A stretch of DNA of 64,000 nucleotides from SMWC01 sp045561055 (GTDB taxonomy: Bacteria; Pseudomonadota; Gammaproteobacteria; Steroidobacterales; Rariloculaceae). The stretch is taken from NCBI GenBank assembly GCA_045561055.1, contig JBJKYL010000010.1:318248-382247 (forward strand), given 5' to 3'. The notes below the pieces were generated by a model. It had not been told where the DNA came from. It worked only from the letters and a program-made list of their open reading frames with translations, and did not search any database. A program made the translations under genes and the position numbers. Below, one piece after another: positions 35,909 to 44,326 of the stretch. Position 1 is the stretch's first letter. Each line of letters opens with the position of its first letter.

Positions 35909-36664
35909 TTATTCTGTCGCGGCGAACCCGCCGAAGCTTGCGTGCAGTACACGTCGCGCATCGTCGGCTAGATCTATCATGCCGAGAAGTTCGTATGCCT
36001 CAATCATAATCTGTAGTGATTCTTCGAGCGCTGGTGCACCGGGAAAATGTTCGAGCGAGTATTTAGCTCGATTTATTGCTGCGACGTAGGCTCCGCGCTC
36101 TAAGTAGTGCACAGCGACATGATTTTCGTAGGTTGCAAGCCGGTTTCTCAAATAAATCATTCGTTCTCGGCTATCGGGAGTGTACTGACTAGTGGGGAAT
36201 CGTCGCAGTAATTCCTGGAAGATGGAAAAGGCAAGCATTGTATCTCGCGGCGGGCGTTCGGTAAGGTCCGCGCGGAACATTTTCTCGATGATATTCGGTT
36301 CTTCGTCGAAGTAGGCAAGGCCCTTCATATAAAGGCAGTAGTCGATACGTGGGTGAGTCGGGTTCTCCCGTTCGAATTCTTCAGCCTGGGCAACTGCCAG
36401 CTCAGGTTCCCGATTTCGGTAGTAGGCATAGATCATCTCGAGCTGGGCCTGACGCGTAACGTTACTGAATGGGAAACGTGCTTCTAAGGCTTGGAAATAG
36501 GCTAGCGCGATCGGAAAGTTACCGTTATCCATATTTTCCAGACCAAGCTCATAGAGCGCATCTGGTCCCTGGTCTTGGATAATATTGTCGCTATCGTTGC
36601 CGCATCCAGCCAAGATTGCGGTGGCTGACACGACCAGAATCGATAGATATTTCGTTATAGGCAC
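35909..36664 (-). CDS. bamD: outer-membrane assembly lipoprotein BamD
   Basis: A 251-residue lipoprotein; the signal peptide ends in the lipobox L-A-G-C (Cys at about 21). The mature part is TPR-like: Y-E-L-G-L-E-N-M-D-N-G-N-F-P-I-A near residue 40, A-L-E-A-R-F-P-F-S, Y-C-L-Y-M-K-G-L-A and R-R-F-P-T-S-Q-Y, the BamD signatures. It is an essential part of the BAM complex that inserts beta barrels. Divergent from rluD, the same arrangement as in E. coli. Confidence 0.96.
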   Translation of the reverse strand: MPITKYLSILVVSATAILAGCGNDSDNIIQDQGPDALYELGLENMDNGNFPIALAYFQALEARFPFSNVTRQAQLEMIYAYYRNREPELAVAQAEEFERENPTHPRIDYCLYMKGLAYFDEEPNIIEKMFRADLTERPPRDTMLAFSIFQELLRRFPTSQYTPDSRERMIYLRNRLATYENHVAVHYLERGAYVAAINRAKYSLEHFPGAPALEESLQIMIEAYELLGMIDLADDARRVLHASFGGFAATE

Positions 36665-36815
36665 GAGATCATTCCATCACTAAGTAGCCGCCAGAGGGCG
36701 TAAACTATGATAATAACAACCAGCGGCGGCCATCGAGCTTACTGGGAGCTGCCGCTGATTCCGACTTAGAGCATGAATTATAACGAAAAGTTTCCATTAA
36801 CCGTGGTCTATTGCC

Positions 36816-37784
36816 TTGCAACGAATTTTTGAGCGACACCGATTGTCTGATGACCTTGCAGGCTATCGCTTTGATCGGGCTGCAGCAGCGGTTCTATCCG
36901 AGTATTCACGCAGCCGGCTGAAAATCTGGATCAAGGGTGGGCAGCTTACACTAGATGGGGTGCAGGCTGAGCCAAGCATGAAGGTAAATGGCGGTGAAGA
37001 AATCGTGCTCGATGCAGTGGCCGACCCGATCGTGGTTATCGCGCCTGAACCCATATCGCTGAATCTTGTTCACGAAGATGCCGCTGTATTCGTCGTAGAC
37101 AAGCCTGCCGGACTCGTTGTCCATCCCGGTGCCGGTAATTTCACCGGTACAATGCAGAATGCGCTGTTGAACCTCGATCCTGCTTTGGCGGCTGTGCCGC
37201 GGGCCGGAATCGTGCATCGCTTAGACAAGGATACGAGCGGTCTCCTCGTTGTCGCCCGCACGCTCACTGCGCACTCTAATCTCGTCGCACAACTTGAGCG
37301 GCGCGACGTCCACCGAAGCTACGAGGGAATTTGTCAGAGCGTCCTGACAGGTGGTGGGGAAGTTGACGCTCCGATTAGGCGGCATCCACGCGATCGCTTG
37401 AAGATGGCTATAATCGAAAACGGTCGCCACGCTCTGACGCGTTATCGCGTACTTGAGCGTTTCCGCGCTCATACCTACCTGTGCTTAGAGCTGACAACAG
37501 GACGCACGCATCAGATTCGTGTGCATCTTGCGCATATTCGTGCGTCGTTGGTCGGAGATCCGTTATACGGTGGACGCCCGCGGTTACCGCGCTCGCCGAC
37601 TTCTGAACTACGCAAAATGTTGCAAGGGTTCCGCCGCCAGGCGTTACATGCGAGCCGGCTTGAGTTTAAACACCCAGAGACTGGCAAGCTGGCACGTTTC
37701 ACGAGCCCGCTTGCCGACGATGTGGTAGCGCTCCTTGCGGTGCTGCGCGATGATGTAGAAAACGCGGATGGTAAGTATCTATGA
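36816..37784 (+). CDS. rluD: 23S rRNA pseudouridine(1911/1915/1917) synthase RluD
   Basis: A 322-residue pseudouridine synthase. The N-terminal S4 domain (about 15-75) contains S-R-S-R-L-K-I-W-I, followed by V-V-D-K-P-A-G-L-V-V-H-P-G and the catalytic H-R-L-D-K-D-T-S-G-L near residue 135. L-T-T-G-R-T-H-Q-I-R-V-H is near 230. RluD modifies helix 69 of 23S rRNA. Starts with TTG and ends overlapping pgeF (ATGA). The bamD-rluD-pgeF-clpB order matches E. coli. Confidence 0.95.
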   Translation: MQRIFERHRLSDDLAGYRFDRAAAAVLSEYSRSRLKIWIKGGQLTLDGVQAEPSMKVNGGEEIVLDAVADPIVVIAPEPISLNLVHEDAAVFVVDKPAGLVVHPGAGNFTGTMQNALLNLDPALAAVPRAGIVHRLDKDTSGLLVVARTLTAHSNLVAQLERRDVHRSYEGICQSVLTGGGEVDAPIRRHPRDRLKMAIIENGRHALTRYRVLERFRAHTYLCLELTTGRTHQIRVHLAHIRASLVGDPLYGGRPRLPRSPTSELRKMLQGFRRQALHASRLEFKHPETGKLARFTSPLADDVVALLAVLRDDVENADGKYL

Positions 37785-38515
37785 CGCTGAGAGTTATCAC
37801 TCCAGATTGGCCAGCTCCGGTTTGGGTTAAGGCAATAGCGACTGAACGTTGTGGTGGCGTCAGTAGTGGTGTCTATGGAGGATTCAATCTCGGAACGAAT
37901 GTTGGTGATCAGGCAGATGCCGTTGCAAAGAACCGTCAGTTGTTGCGAGCTGAACTGAAGTTGCCGGAAGAACCTAACTGGCTCGAGCAAGTTCATGGTT
38001 CTGACGTGTTGGATTTAGATGCTGTTGGATCGAGCGTTGCGGACGCTGCTGTAACCGGTAAACCGGGCCGAGTCTGTGCGGTGCTGACGGCCGACTGTCT
38101 GCCGGTTCTGTTCTCTACGGTGAGCGGTGAGCGAGTAGGCGCTGCACATGCCGGATGGCGGGGTCTTTCACGGGGTGTTCTATCGGCAACAGTTGCCGCG
38201 ATGGGGGTCGCGCCCGACGATATAATGGCATGGCTTGGTCCAGCGATTGGTCAAGTTGCCTATGAAGTAGGTGACGATGTTCATACGGCTTTCGTCACTG
38301 CGGATCCAGGTATGGATGAGTGTTTCGTGCGCAATTTCCGCGGCCGCTGGCAGGCCGATTTGTATGGGCTGGCGCGCCACAGTCTTGCAGTAGCTGGTGT
38401 TGATTCGGTCTACGGTGGTGGTTTCTGCACATTTACTGAGAAAGAGCGCTTCTACTCATATCGCCGCGAGGCGCCTTGCGGCCGCCAGGTGACCCTGATT
38501 TGGCGCTTGCCCTGA
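37781..38515 (+). CDS. pgeF: purine nucleoside phosphorylase / editing factor PgeF (YfiH, laccase domain)
   Basis: A 244-residue protein of the multicopper polyphenol oxidase-like (DUF152) family. It carries G-V-S-S-G-V-Y-G-G-F-N-L-G near the start, Q-V-H-G-S, T-A-D-C-L-P-V-L-F near residue 108, A-H-A-G-W-R-G-L near 125 and G-P-A-I-G near 150; the histidines and cysteine form the metal site. YfiH/PgeF removes misplaced L-serine from UDP-MurNAc in E. coli, and homologues show purine nucleoside phosphorolysis. The name follows position and family. Confidence 0.92.
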   Translation: MTLRVITPDWPAPVWVKAIATERCGGVSSGVYGGFNLGTNVGDQADAVAKNRQLLRAELKLPEEPNWLEQVHGSDVLDLDAVGSSVADAAVTGKPGRVCAVLTADCLPVLFSTVSGERVGAAHAGWRGLSRGVLSATVAAMGVAPDDIMAWLGPAIGQVAYEVGDDVHTAFVTADPGMDECFVRNFRGRWQADLYGLARHSLAVAGVDSVYGGGFCTFTEKERFYSYRREAPCGRQVTLIWRLP

Positions 38516-38580
38516 TGATGCTGGGAGTGACGTGACGTTTCCGTCTTCCTACATTTCTTGATGCTACGTCGAGTCGGGGA

Positions 38581-38609
38581 GTTGATATTTATCGCAGATA
38601 TCCCCATGT
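38581..38609 (+). promoter_or_regulatory. sigma-32 (heat shock) promoter of clpB
   Basis: GTTGATA at 38581-38587 and CCCCATGT at 38602-38609 are 14 bases apart, close to the RpoH consensus CTTGAAA then CCCCATNT. They lie 30 bases before the clpB start, a classic heat-shock gene, so function fits. Confidence 0.75.
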
Positions 38610-38638
38610 CGTATCTATTGATTTAAGCAGATTCTCGC

Positions 38639-41233
38639 ATGCGTTCAGATAAGCTAACGAGCAAATTTCAACTCGCCCTGGCAGACGCCCAGTCGCTTGC
38701 CGTCGGTCGTGAGCACCAGTTTGTCGAACCTAGTCATCTGATGGTTGCCATGCTGGAACAGGACGGTAGCACTGTGCGTAGTCTATTGACAAAAGCTGGT
38801 GTCAACATGGCTCAACTGCGTTCGCAGCTTGGCGAAGTGCTTGATCGTCAGCCGACGGTTTCGGGTGGCGCGCCTGGTGAGATCCATCTATCTAATGACC
38901 TTGGTAAGTTGCTGAACGTATCAGACAAGCTGGCCCAAGATTGCGGTGACGCTTATATTTCTAGCGAGTTGTTCGTCCTCGCGGCGCTACAGGACCGTGG
39001 TGATCTTGGTCGTGTATTGAAATCAACGGGTGCGATCAAGGGGGCGCTCGAGAAAGCCATGGAAGATATTCGCGGCGGCGTACAAGTTGATGATCCAAGC
39101 GCTGAAGATAATCGGCAGGCGCTTGACAAATACGCGATTGATCTAACGGAACGTGCAGAGCAGGGTAAGCTGGACCCGGTGATTGGCAGAGATGATGAGA
39201 TCCGGCGGACGATCCAAGTTTTACAGCGTCGCACGAAGAATAATCCTGTACTAATCGGCGAACCGGGTGTCGGCAAGACCGCAATCATCGAAGGGCTTGC
39301 GCAACGCATCGTTAATGGCGAAGTACCCGAGGGATTGAAATCCAAGCGGATCCTTTCCTTGGACATGGGTTCGCTAATTGCAGGTTCTAAGTTTCGTGGT
39401 GAGTTCGAGGAACGTCTTAAGGCCGTGTTGAACGAGCTAGTTCAACAGGAAGGGCAAATTATTCTATTCATAGACGAACTCCACACCGTGGTAGGCGCGG
39501 GTAAAGCAGAAGGCTCTATGGATGCCGGTAATATGTTGAAACCGGCTCTCGCGCGTGGGGAATTGCATTGTGTTGGTGCGACGACGCTTGATGAGTATCG
39601 CCTGCATCTAGAGAAAGACGCTGCGCTTGAACGACGTTTTCAGAAAGTATTGGTCGAGGAGCCATCGGTGGAGGACGCAATTGCGATTCTGCGTGGGTTG
39701 AAAGAGCGTTACGAAGTTCATCACGGCGTCGAGATCACAGACCCTGCAATCGTTGGCGCTGCCATGCTGTCGCATCGGTACATAAGCGACCGACAGCTGC
39801 CTGACAAGGCAATAGATCTAATTGATGAGGCCGCATCGCGCATTCGTATGGAGATTGATTCAAAACCGGAAGTAGTAGATCGACTCGAACGACGATTGAT
39901 ACAGCTCAAGATTGAACGTGAGGCTTTGAAGAAAGACTCGGACGACGCATCTAAGGGCCGTTTCGATGACCTGCAGGCCGAGGTTGAAAAACTTGGGGCG
40001 GAGTTTGCTGATCTCGAGGACGTTTGGAAGTCCGAAAAAGCTGCTATGCAGGGTGCGGCGCAGCTCAAGGAAGGCCTCGAGCGGGCCAGGATGGAGCTCG
40101 AGAAGGCACACCGTGCAAACGACCTCGCGCGGATGTCTGAGCTACAGTACGGTCAGATTCCCGAACTCGAGAAACAGCTTGAGGGGGCATTGGCAAGCGA
40201 GAAGCAGTCCTACGAGCTCGTTCGTAATCGTGTTACGGAAGAAGAGGTTGCCGAGGTCGTTTCGAAGTGGACTGGTATTCCCGTTACCAAAATGCTCGAG
40301 AGCGAGAAGGACAAGCTTGTTTCTATGGAGTCCTATTTGGAAGCTTGCGTAGTCGGCCAGACTGAGGCCCTGCAGGCAGTAGCCAACGCGGTCCGCCGCT
40401 CTCGTGCAGGGTTGTCTGACCCGAACCGCCCGAACGGTTCTTTCCTGTTTCTCGGCCCGACGGGTGTTGGTAAGACCGAGCTAACTAAAGCGCTTGCTGC
40501 TTTTCTATTCGATGCGAAGGACGCGATAGTCCGTATAGACATGAGTGAGTTCATGGAGAAGCATTCGGTTGCGCGCCTGATTGGCGCGCCACCTGGTTAC
40601 GTTGGTTACGAGCAAGGCGGTCATCTTACCGAGGCTATCCGACGCAAGCCTTATTCGGTAGTGCTCATCGACGAAATTGAAAAGGCACATCCAGATGTTT
40701 TCAATGTTTTTCTTCAGGTGCTTGATGATGGTCGTTTGACTGATGGCCATGGGCGAACCGTGGATTTTCGTAATACGGTCGTGGTTATGACATCGAATCT
40801 AGGTAGCCAACGGATCCAAGAATTTAGCGGTGAGGAAAACTATGACTCGATGAAGGTAGCAGTTATGGAGGTGGTTACTCAGGAGTTTCCGCCTGAGTTT
40901 ATTAACCGTATCGATGATGTAGTCGTCTTTCATCCGCTAGCGCCTGAGCACCTAGTGGCGATCGTCGATATTCAACTGGGGTATTTGGGTGAGCGCATGA
41001 AAGAACTGTCCATGTCGGTGAGCCTCGACGATGCGGCTCGAGAACGCCTAGCGGAAGCCGGCTACGATCCCGTCTATGGTGCACGGCCACTTAAGCGAAC
41101 CATTCAGCACCAGTTGGAGAATCCACTTGCGCAACAAATTCTCGACGGTAGCTTTGGGCCGGGTGATACCATTGCTATCAGCGTTGGTGCTGACGGGTTT
41201 AAGTTCGTAAAGGGAGATGCCGCCGCGGCTTGA
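38639..41233 (+). CDS. clpB: disaggregase ClpB
   Basis: An 864-residue AAA+ chaperone that, with DnaK, solubilises aggregates. Domains in order: N-domain (about 1-150), first ATPase with G-E-P-G-V-G-K-T near residue 209, a long coiled middle domain (about 410-525, rich in Glu/Lys/Arg), second ATPase with G-P-T-G-V-G-K-T near 610, and a C-terminal domain with Y-D-P-V-Y-G-A-R-P-L-K-R. The middle domain separates it from ClpA/ClpC. It stands alone behind the sigma-32 promoter noted separately. Confidence 0.97.
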   Translation: MRSDKLTSKFQLALADAQSLAVGREHQFVEPSHLMVAMLEQDGSTVRSLLTKAGVNMAQLRSQLGEVLDRQPTVSGGAPGEIHLSNDLGKLLNVSDKLAQDCGDAYISSELFVLAALQDRGDLGRVLKSTGAIKGALEKAMEDIRGGVQVDDPSAEDNRQALDKYAIDLTERAEQGKLDPVIGRDDEIRRTIQVLQRRTKNNPVLIGEPGVGKTAIIEGLAQRIVNGEVPEGLKSKRILSLDMGSLIAGSKFRGEFEERLKAVLNELVQQEGQIILFIDELHTVVGAGKAEGSMDAGNMLKPALARGELHCVGATTLDEYRLHLEKDAALERRFQKVLVEEPSVEDAIAILRGLKERYEVHHGVEITDPAIVGAAMLSHRYISDRQLPDKAIDLIDEAASRIRMEIDSKPEVVDRLERRLIQLKIEREALKKDSDDASKGRFDDLQAEVEKLGAEFADLEDVWKSEKAAMQGAAQLKEGLERARMELEKAHRANDLARMSELQYGQIPELEKQLEGALASEKQSYELVRNRVTEEEVAEVVSKWTGIPVTKMLESEKDKLVSMESYLEACVVGQTEALQAVANAVRRSRAGLSDPNRPNGSFLFLGPTGVGKTELTKALAAFLFDAKDAIVRIDMSEFMEKHSVARLIGAPPGYVGYEQGGHLTEAIRRKPYSVVLIDEIEKAHPDVFNVFLQVLDDGRLTDGHGRTVDFRNTVVVMTSNLGSQRIQEFSGEENYDSMKVAVMEVVTQEFPPEFINRIDDVVVFHPLAPEHLVAIVDIQLGYLGERMKELSMSVSLDDAARERLAEAGYDPVYGARPLKRTIQHQLENPLAQQILDGSFGPGDTIAISVGADGFKFVKGDAAAA

Positions 41234-41319
41234 TAGGTTAAATTTATGCGGTAAGGTGCCGCGTTAAAATTACTTATGTGGATTAAGCTAAAGCGTCAAT
41301 TAAAGACGAGAGCTGAGAT

Positions 41320-41673
41320 ATGCCTATATATGAATACCGCTGCGATTCCTGCGGTTATGAGCTAGAGGCGCTGCAGAAACTCAGCGATGAGCCACTCCAA
41401 AGCTGCCCAGCCTGTGAAGCTGCCGCGCTGCGACGACTTATCTCTGCACCGTCGTTTAGACTTAAAGGTGATGGTTGGTATGAAACCGATTTTAAATCCG
41501 ACAAGGAAACTAAACGAAATCTAGTTGATAGTGGTGCTACGGGAACTAAAGACGATCAGAAGGGTAAGTCGACAGACAGTGACAAAGACTCGAAGAAAAG
41601 TGACAGTAAGTCCAAGGACACTAAGTCTTCGGGTTCTAGTGTCAAGAAGGATTCCAATGCAGAATCGAAATAA
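41320..41673 (+). CDS. FmdB-type zinc ribbon protein with Ser/Lys-rich tail
   Basis: A 117-residue protein. The N-terminal 40 residues are a zinc ribbon: M-P-I-Y-E-Y-R-C-D-S-C-G-Y and later C-P-A-C-E, two CxxC pairs, then R-L-I-S-A-P-S-F-R-L-K-G-D-G-W-Y, the end of the FmdB/CxxC_CXXC_SSSS family core. After residue 60 comes a low-complexity tail of Ser, Lys, Asp and Thr. Function is unknown; regulators and RNA-associated roles have been suggested for relatives. It is regularly found before aspS in Gammaproteobacteria, as here. Confidence 0.88.
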   Translation: MPIYEYRCDSCGYELEALQKLSDEPLQSCPACEAAALRRLISAPSFRLKGDGWYETDFKSDKETKRNLVDSGATGTKDDQKGKSTDSDKDSKKSDSKSKDTKSSGSSVKKDSNAESK

Positions 41674-41691
41674 TTTGAGAGTGCGACTGTA

Positions 41692-41841
41692 ATGCTATTT
41701 CGAGCTCGAAGTTACTTCGCAAAAGGATTACCGGTTTGGTTTCCGATTGGTACCATGGTCATTTCATTAGGTGTTGTTGTGCCCGAGTGGAATCCAATCC
41801 ATCCGGGCACCGAGGTTGCACCACATGAGGTGACGCCGTAA
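41692..41841 (+). pseudogene. 49-codon stub resembling the N-terminus of a DUF502 membrane protein
   Basis: Between the zinc ribbon gene and aspS an ATG frame of 49 codons reads R-A-R-S-Y-F-A-K-G-L-P-V-W-F-P-I-G-T-M, then a hydrophobic stretch, and ends with H-P-G-T-E-V-A-P. The first 30 residues resemble the start of DUF502 membrane proteins (R-Y-F-x-x-G-L-x-V-W-x-P), a gene that often sits exactly here. The rest of that protein, some 150 or more residues, is missing. It may be a relic or a small membrane protein. No strong ribosome site is visible. Confidence 0.4.
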
Positions 41842-41887
41842 CATCCGCACGCCCCAACACACTCTGTGATTTAAAGGGTTAGAGTCT

Positions 41888-43660
41888 ATGCGCAGCCACT
41901 ACTGCGGACAGCTTGATCGCTCACAGATCGGCGAAGATATCACCGTAGCGGGCTGGGTCCACCGGCGCCGAGATCATGGTGGAGTAATATTCGTGGATCT
42001 CCGGGATCGTGAAGGCCTTTTACAAGTGGTCTTTGATCCCGATACGCCGGAGATTTTCGCGGCGGCTGAGCGCATCCGAGGCGAGTATGTGTTGCGTGTT
42101 CGCGGCCGCCTACGCGAGCGTCCGGAGGGGACAATTAATCCGGAGATGCCGACCGGTGAAGTCGAGCTCCTTGCAAACGAGTTGACGGTGTTGAATAGGT
42201 CCAAGACGCCGCCGTTCCATCACGAGGAAAATACAAGTGAGGAACTACGGCTGCGTTACCGTTACCTCGATTTACGCCGTGCAGAAATGCAGCGTAACTT
42301 ACGATTGCGCCATCAGGTTACCCGTGGGCTTTGCGCGTTGCTTGATAAGGCGGGATTCATTTCTATAGAGACGCCGATCCTGACGAAAACGACACCAGAA
42401 GGCGCGCGCGATTATCTAGTTCCTAGTCGAACCTATCCAGGAAAATTCTTCGCGTTACCGCAGTCGCCACAACTTATGAAGCAGCTACTCATGATGTCAG
42501 GATTCGATCGTTACTATCAGATCGTTAAATGTTTCAGAGACGAGGACTTACGCGCCGATCGCCAGCCTGAATTCACTCAACTTGATATAGAAACTGCCTT
42601 CCTCGACGAGCAGGCGATTATGGATATGATGGAGGAGCTTATCCGGGAGACCTTTAAGGTCACGATGGAGGTCGATCTTCCGGAGTCGTTTCCGCGATTG
42701 ACTTATTCGGAGGCCATGGATCGTTACGGTAGCGATGCCCCTGATCTGCGCAATCCGCTGCAATTAACCGAGGTTGCTGATTTGTTCGCCGATGTTGAGT
42801 TCAAAGTTTTTGCTGGTCCGGCTGCCGATTCCGCGAGTCGCATTGCCGCGCTGTTGTTACCAGACGGAGCGAGTCTGTCGCGCAAGGAAATAGATGATTA
42901 CACGGCTATAGTCGGACGTTATGGTGCAAAGGGTTTGGCCTACATTAAGGTTAACGACCTCTTGGCTGGTGTGGATGGTTTGCAGTCGCCTATTCTTAAG
43001 TTTCTGCCAGATGAGGCGGTACAGAAGGTACTGAAACGCGTCGGTGCGAAGACAGGTGACCTAGTTTTCTTTGGTGCGGACAAAGCCCGCGTGGTCAACG
43101 ACAGCCTCGGCGCCTTGCGGCAAAGGCTTGCTGTTGATCGGGGCCTTCTTGAAGATGGTTGGCAGCCCTGTTGGGTCGTCGACTTTCCGGTCTTCGATGA
43201 CGATGGCGACGGCGGTTGGACACCTTCACATCACCCATTCACTGCGCCGCAGACGGACTCGCCTGCTGAACTTCGCAAGAATCCTGGGGTTGCTTTGTCA
43301 CGTGCGTACGACATGGTATTGAATGGCACCGAGATCGGTGGAGGTTCCATTCGTATCCATAACCCTGAGATGCAGTCGACCGTCTTCGATCTGCTCGGGA
43401 TAGGTAAGGAAGAGGCTGAAGCTAAGTTCGGCTTTTTGTTAACAGCGATGGACTACGGTTGTCCGCCGCATGGAGGTATTGCGTTCGGTCTCGATCGCCT
43501 GGTTATGCTTATGGCTGGTGCGGATAGTATCCGCGATGTCATCGCATTCCCGAAGACCCAGACGGCAAGCGATCTTCTCTCGAGCGCGCCAAGCGATGCT
43601 AGTCCGGCTCAACTCAAAGAGGTCGGTATCCGGTTACGAACGCCACCCAAACTTGATTAA
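41888..43660 (+). CDS. aspS: aspartyl-tRNA synthetase
   Basis: A 590-residue class IIb synthetase. The N-terminal OB domain has V-A-G-W-V-H-R-R-R-D-H-G-G-V-I-F-V-D-L-R-D near residue 22-41, followed by R-Y-R-Y-L-D-L-R-R, motif 2 with F-R-D-E-D-L-R-A-D-R-Q-P-E-F-T-Q-L-D near 219, a bacterial GAD insertion (about 290-420), and motif 3 G-I-A-F-G-L-D-R-L near 537. It charges tRNA-Asp. Length is normal for bacteria. nudB overlaps its last codons. Confidence 0.97.
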   Translation: MRSHYCGQLDRSQIGEDITVAGWVHRRRDHGGVIFVDLRDREGLLQVVFDPDTPEIFAAAERIRGEYVLRVRGRLRERPEGTINPEMPTGEVELLANELTVLNRSKTPPFHHEENTSEELRLRYRYLDLRRAEMQRNLRLRHQVTRGLCALLDKAGFISIETPILTKTTPEGARDYLVPSRTYPGKFFALPQSPQLMKQLLMMSGFDRYYQIVKCFRDEDLRADRQPEFTQLDIETAFLDEQAIMDMMEELIRETFKVTMEVDLPESFPRLTYSEAMDRYGSDAPDLRNPLQLTEVADLFADVEFKVFAGPAADSASRIAALLLPDGASLSRKEIDDYTAIVGRYGAKGLAYIKVNDLLAGVDGLQSPILKFLPDEAVQKVLKRVGAKTGDLVFFGADKARVVNDSLGALRQRLAVDRGLLEDGWQPCWVVDFPVFDDDGDGGWTPSHHPFTAPQTDSPAELRKNPGVALSRAYDMVLNGTEIGGGSIRIHNPEMQSTVFDLLGIGKEEAEAKFGFLLTAMDYGCPPHGGIAFGLDRLVMLMAGADSIRDVIAFPKTQTASDLLSSAPSDASPAQLKEVGIRLRTPPKLD

Positions 43661-44078
43661 GTCGCGCCCAGAATCGGTCCTCGTCGTCGTTCATACTCAG
43701 GCTTTAGATTGCTTGCTACTTAAACGCGTAACGCCTGTCAGTTTCTGGCAGTCCGTGACCGGCACATTGCGCTGGGATGAGACGCCGGCGCAAACCGCGG
43801 CCCGTGAAGTTCAGGAAGAGACGGGACTCGATACCGCTGACCTTATCGATGCCCAAGTTCAAAGATGTTTTCCAATTCTTCCAGAATGGCGTGATCGCTA
43901 CGGCGCTGGAGTGACAGAGAACCTCGAGCATCTTTGGTACCTTCGGGTTGAGGACGAGTGTGAGATCATTTTGAATTTCGAGGAACATACGGCATACCAA
44001 TGGTTGCCGCTGGAGGTAGCGGTCACGACCGTAACTTCGTGGACGAATCGTGAAGCGCTGGAACGCTTACGCGCGTGA
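43653..44078 (+). CDS. nudB: dihydroneopterin triphosphate diphosphatase NudB
   Basis: A 141-residue Nudix hydrolase beginning K-S-R-P-E-S-V-L-V-V-V-H-T, with F-W-Q-S-V-T-G-T-L near residue 32 and the Nudix stretch A-A-R-E-V-Q-E-E-T-G-L near 50. NudB removes pyrophosphate from dihydroneopterin triphosphate in folate synthesis and is typically encoded next to aspS. The long upstream open frame runs inside aspS and is not coding. The likely start is TTG at 43653, overlapping the aspS end by 8 bases. The 3' stop overlaps a truncated hydrolase frame. Confidence 0.88.
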   Translation: MIKSRPESVLVVVHTQALDCLLLKRVTPVSFWQSVTGTLRWDETPAQTAAREVQEETGLDTADLIDAQVQRCFPILPEWRDRYGAGVTENLEHLWYLRVEDECEIILNFEEHTAYQWLPLEVAVTTVTSWTNREALERLRA

Positions 44079-44173
44079 CCCGTGTTTTGGTCGTTAATGG
44101 TCTATGGTCGCCTGGCCATGAGACATGGCTTCTGCGTCGTCGTCTTAGAGCAGCGGAATTCGTAACTAATTGA
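44075..44173 (+). pseudogene. N-terminal stub of an alpha/beta hydrolase
   Basis: A GTG overlapping the nudB stop (GTGA) opens a 32-codon frame reading V-L-V-V-N-G-L-W-S-P-G-H-E-T-W-L-L-R-R-R-L. This matches the first strand and oxyanion loop of alpha/beta hydrolases of the form V-x-L-x-H-G-L-W, with the usual H-G changed to N-G. It stops after F-V-T-N, long before the nucleophile elbow would appear. Eight bases later lies a tRNA-Arg 3' half. I infer a hydrolase gene truncated by a deletion or integration event. Confidence 0.6.
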
Positions 44174-44181
44174 AAAGGTTA

Positions 44182-44224
44182 GCGCGCCCGAGAGGAGTCG
44201 AACCTCTGACCCCTGCCTTCGGAG
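44182..44224 (-). pseudogene. 3' half of a tRNA-Arg (CCG-like)
   Basis: Read on the minus strand, this is part of an anticodon loop (CTCCGAA), the 3' anticodon stem GGCAG, a perfect T-arm (AGAGG, TTCGACT, CCTCT) and the acceptor 3' strand CGGGCGCGC. It resembles tRNA-Arg with anticodon CCG. The D-arm and 5' half are absent, and no CCA is encoded. Such 3' halves are what integrases leave at attachment sites. Confidence 0.7.
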
Positions 44225-44326
44225 CGCGCCCATGAATTAATGGCAAGTGTTGATTCTGTCAGCAATTCCTGTTCACGACCGAGCGTGGTGGGCCGCTTGT
44301 GCGCAGCACAGTGTCGAAATCGCTTT

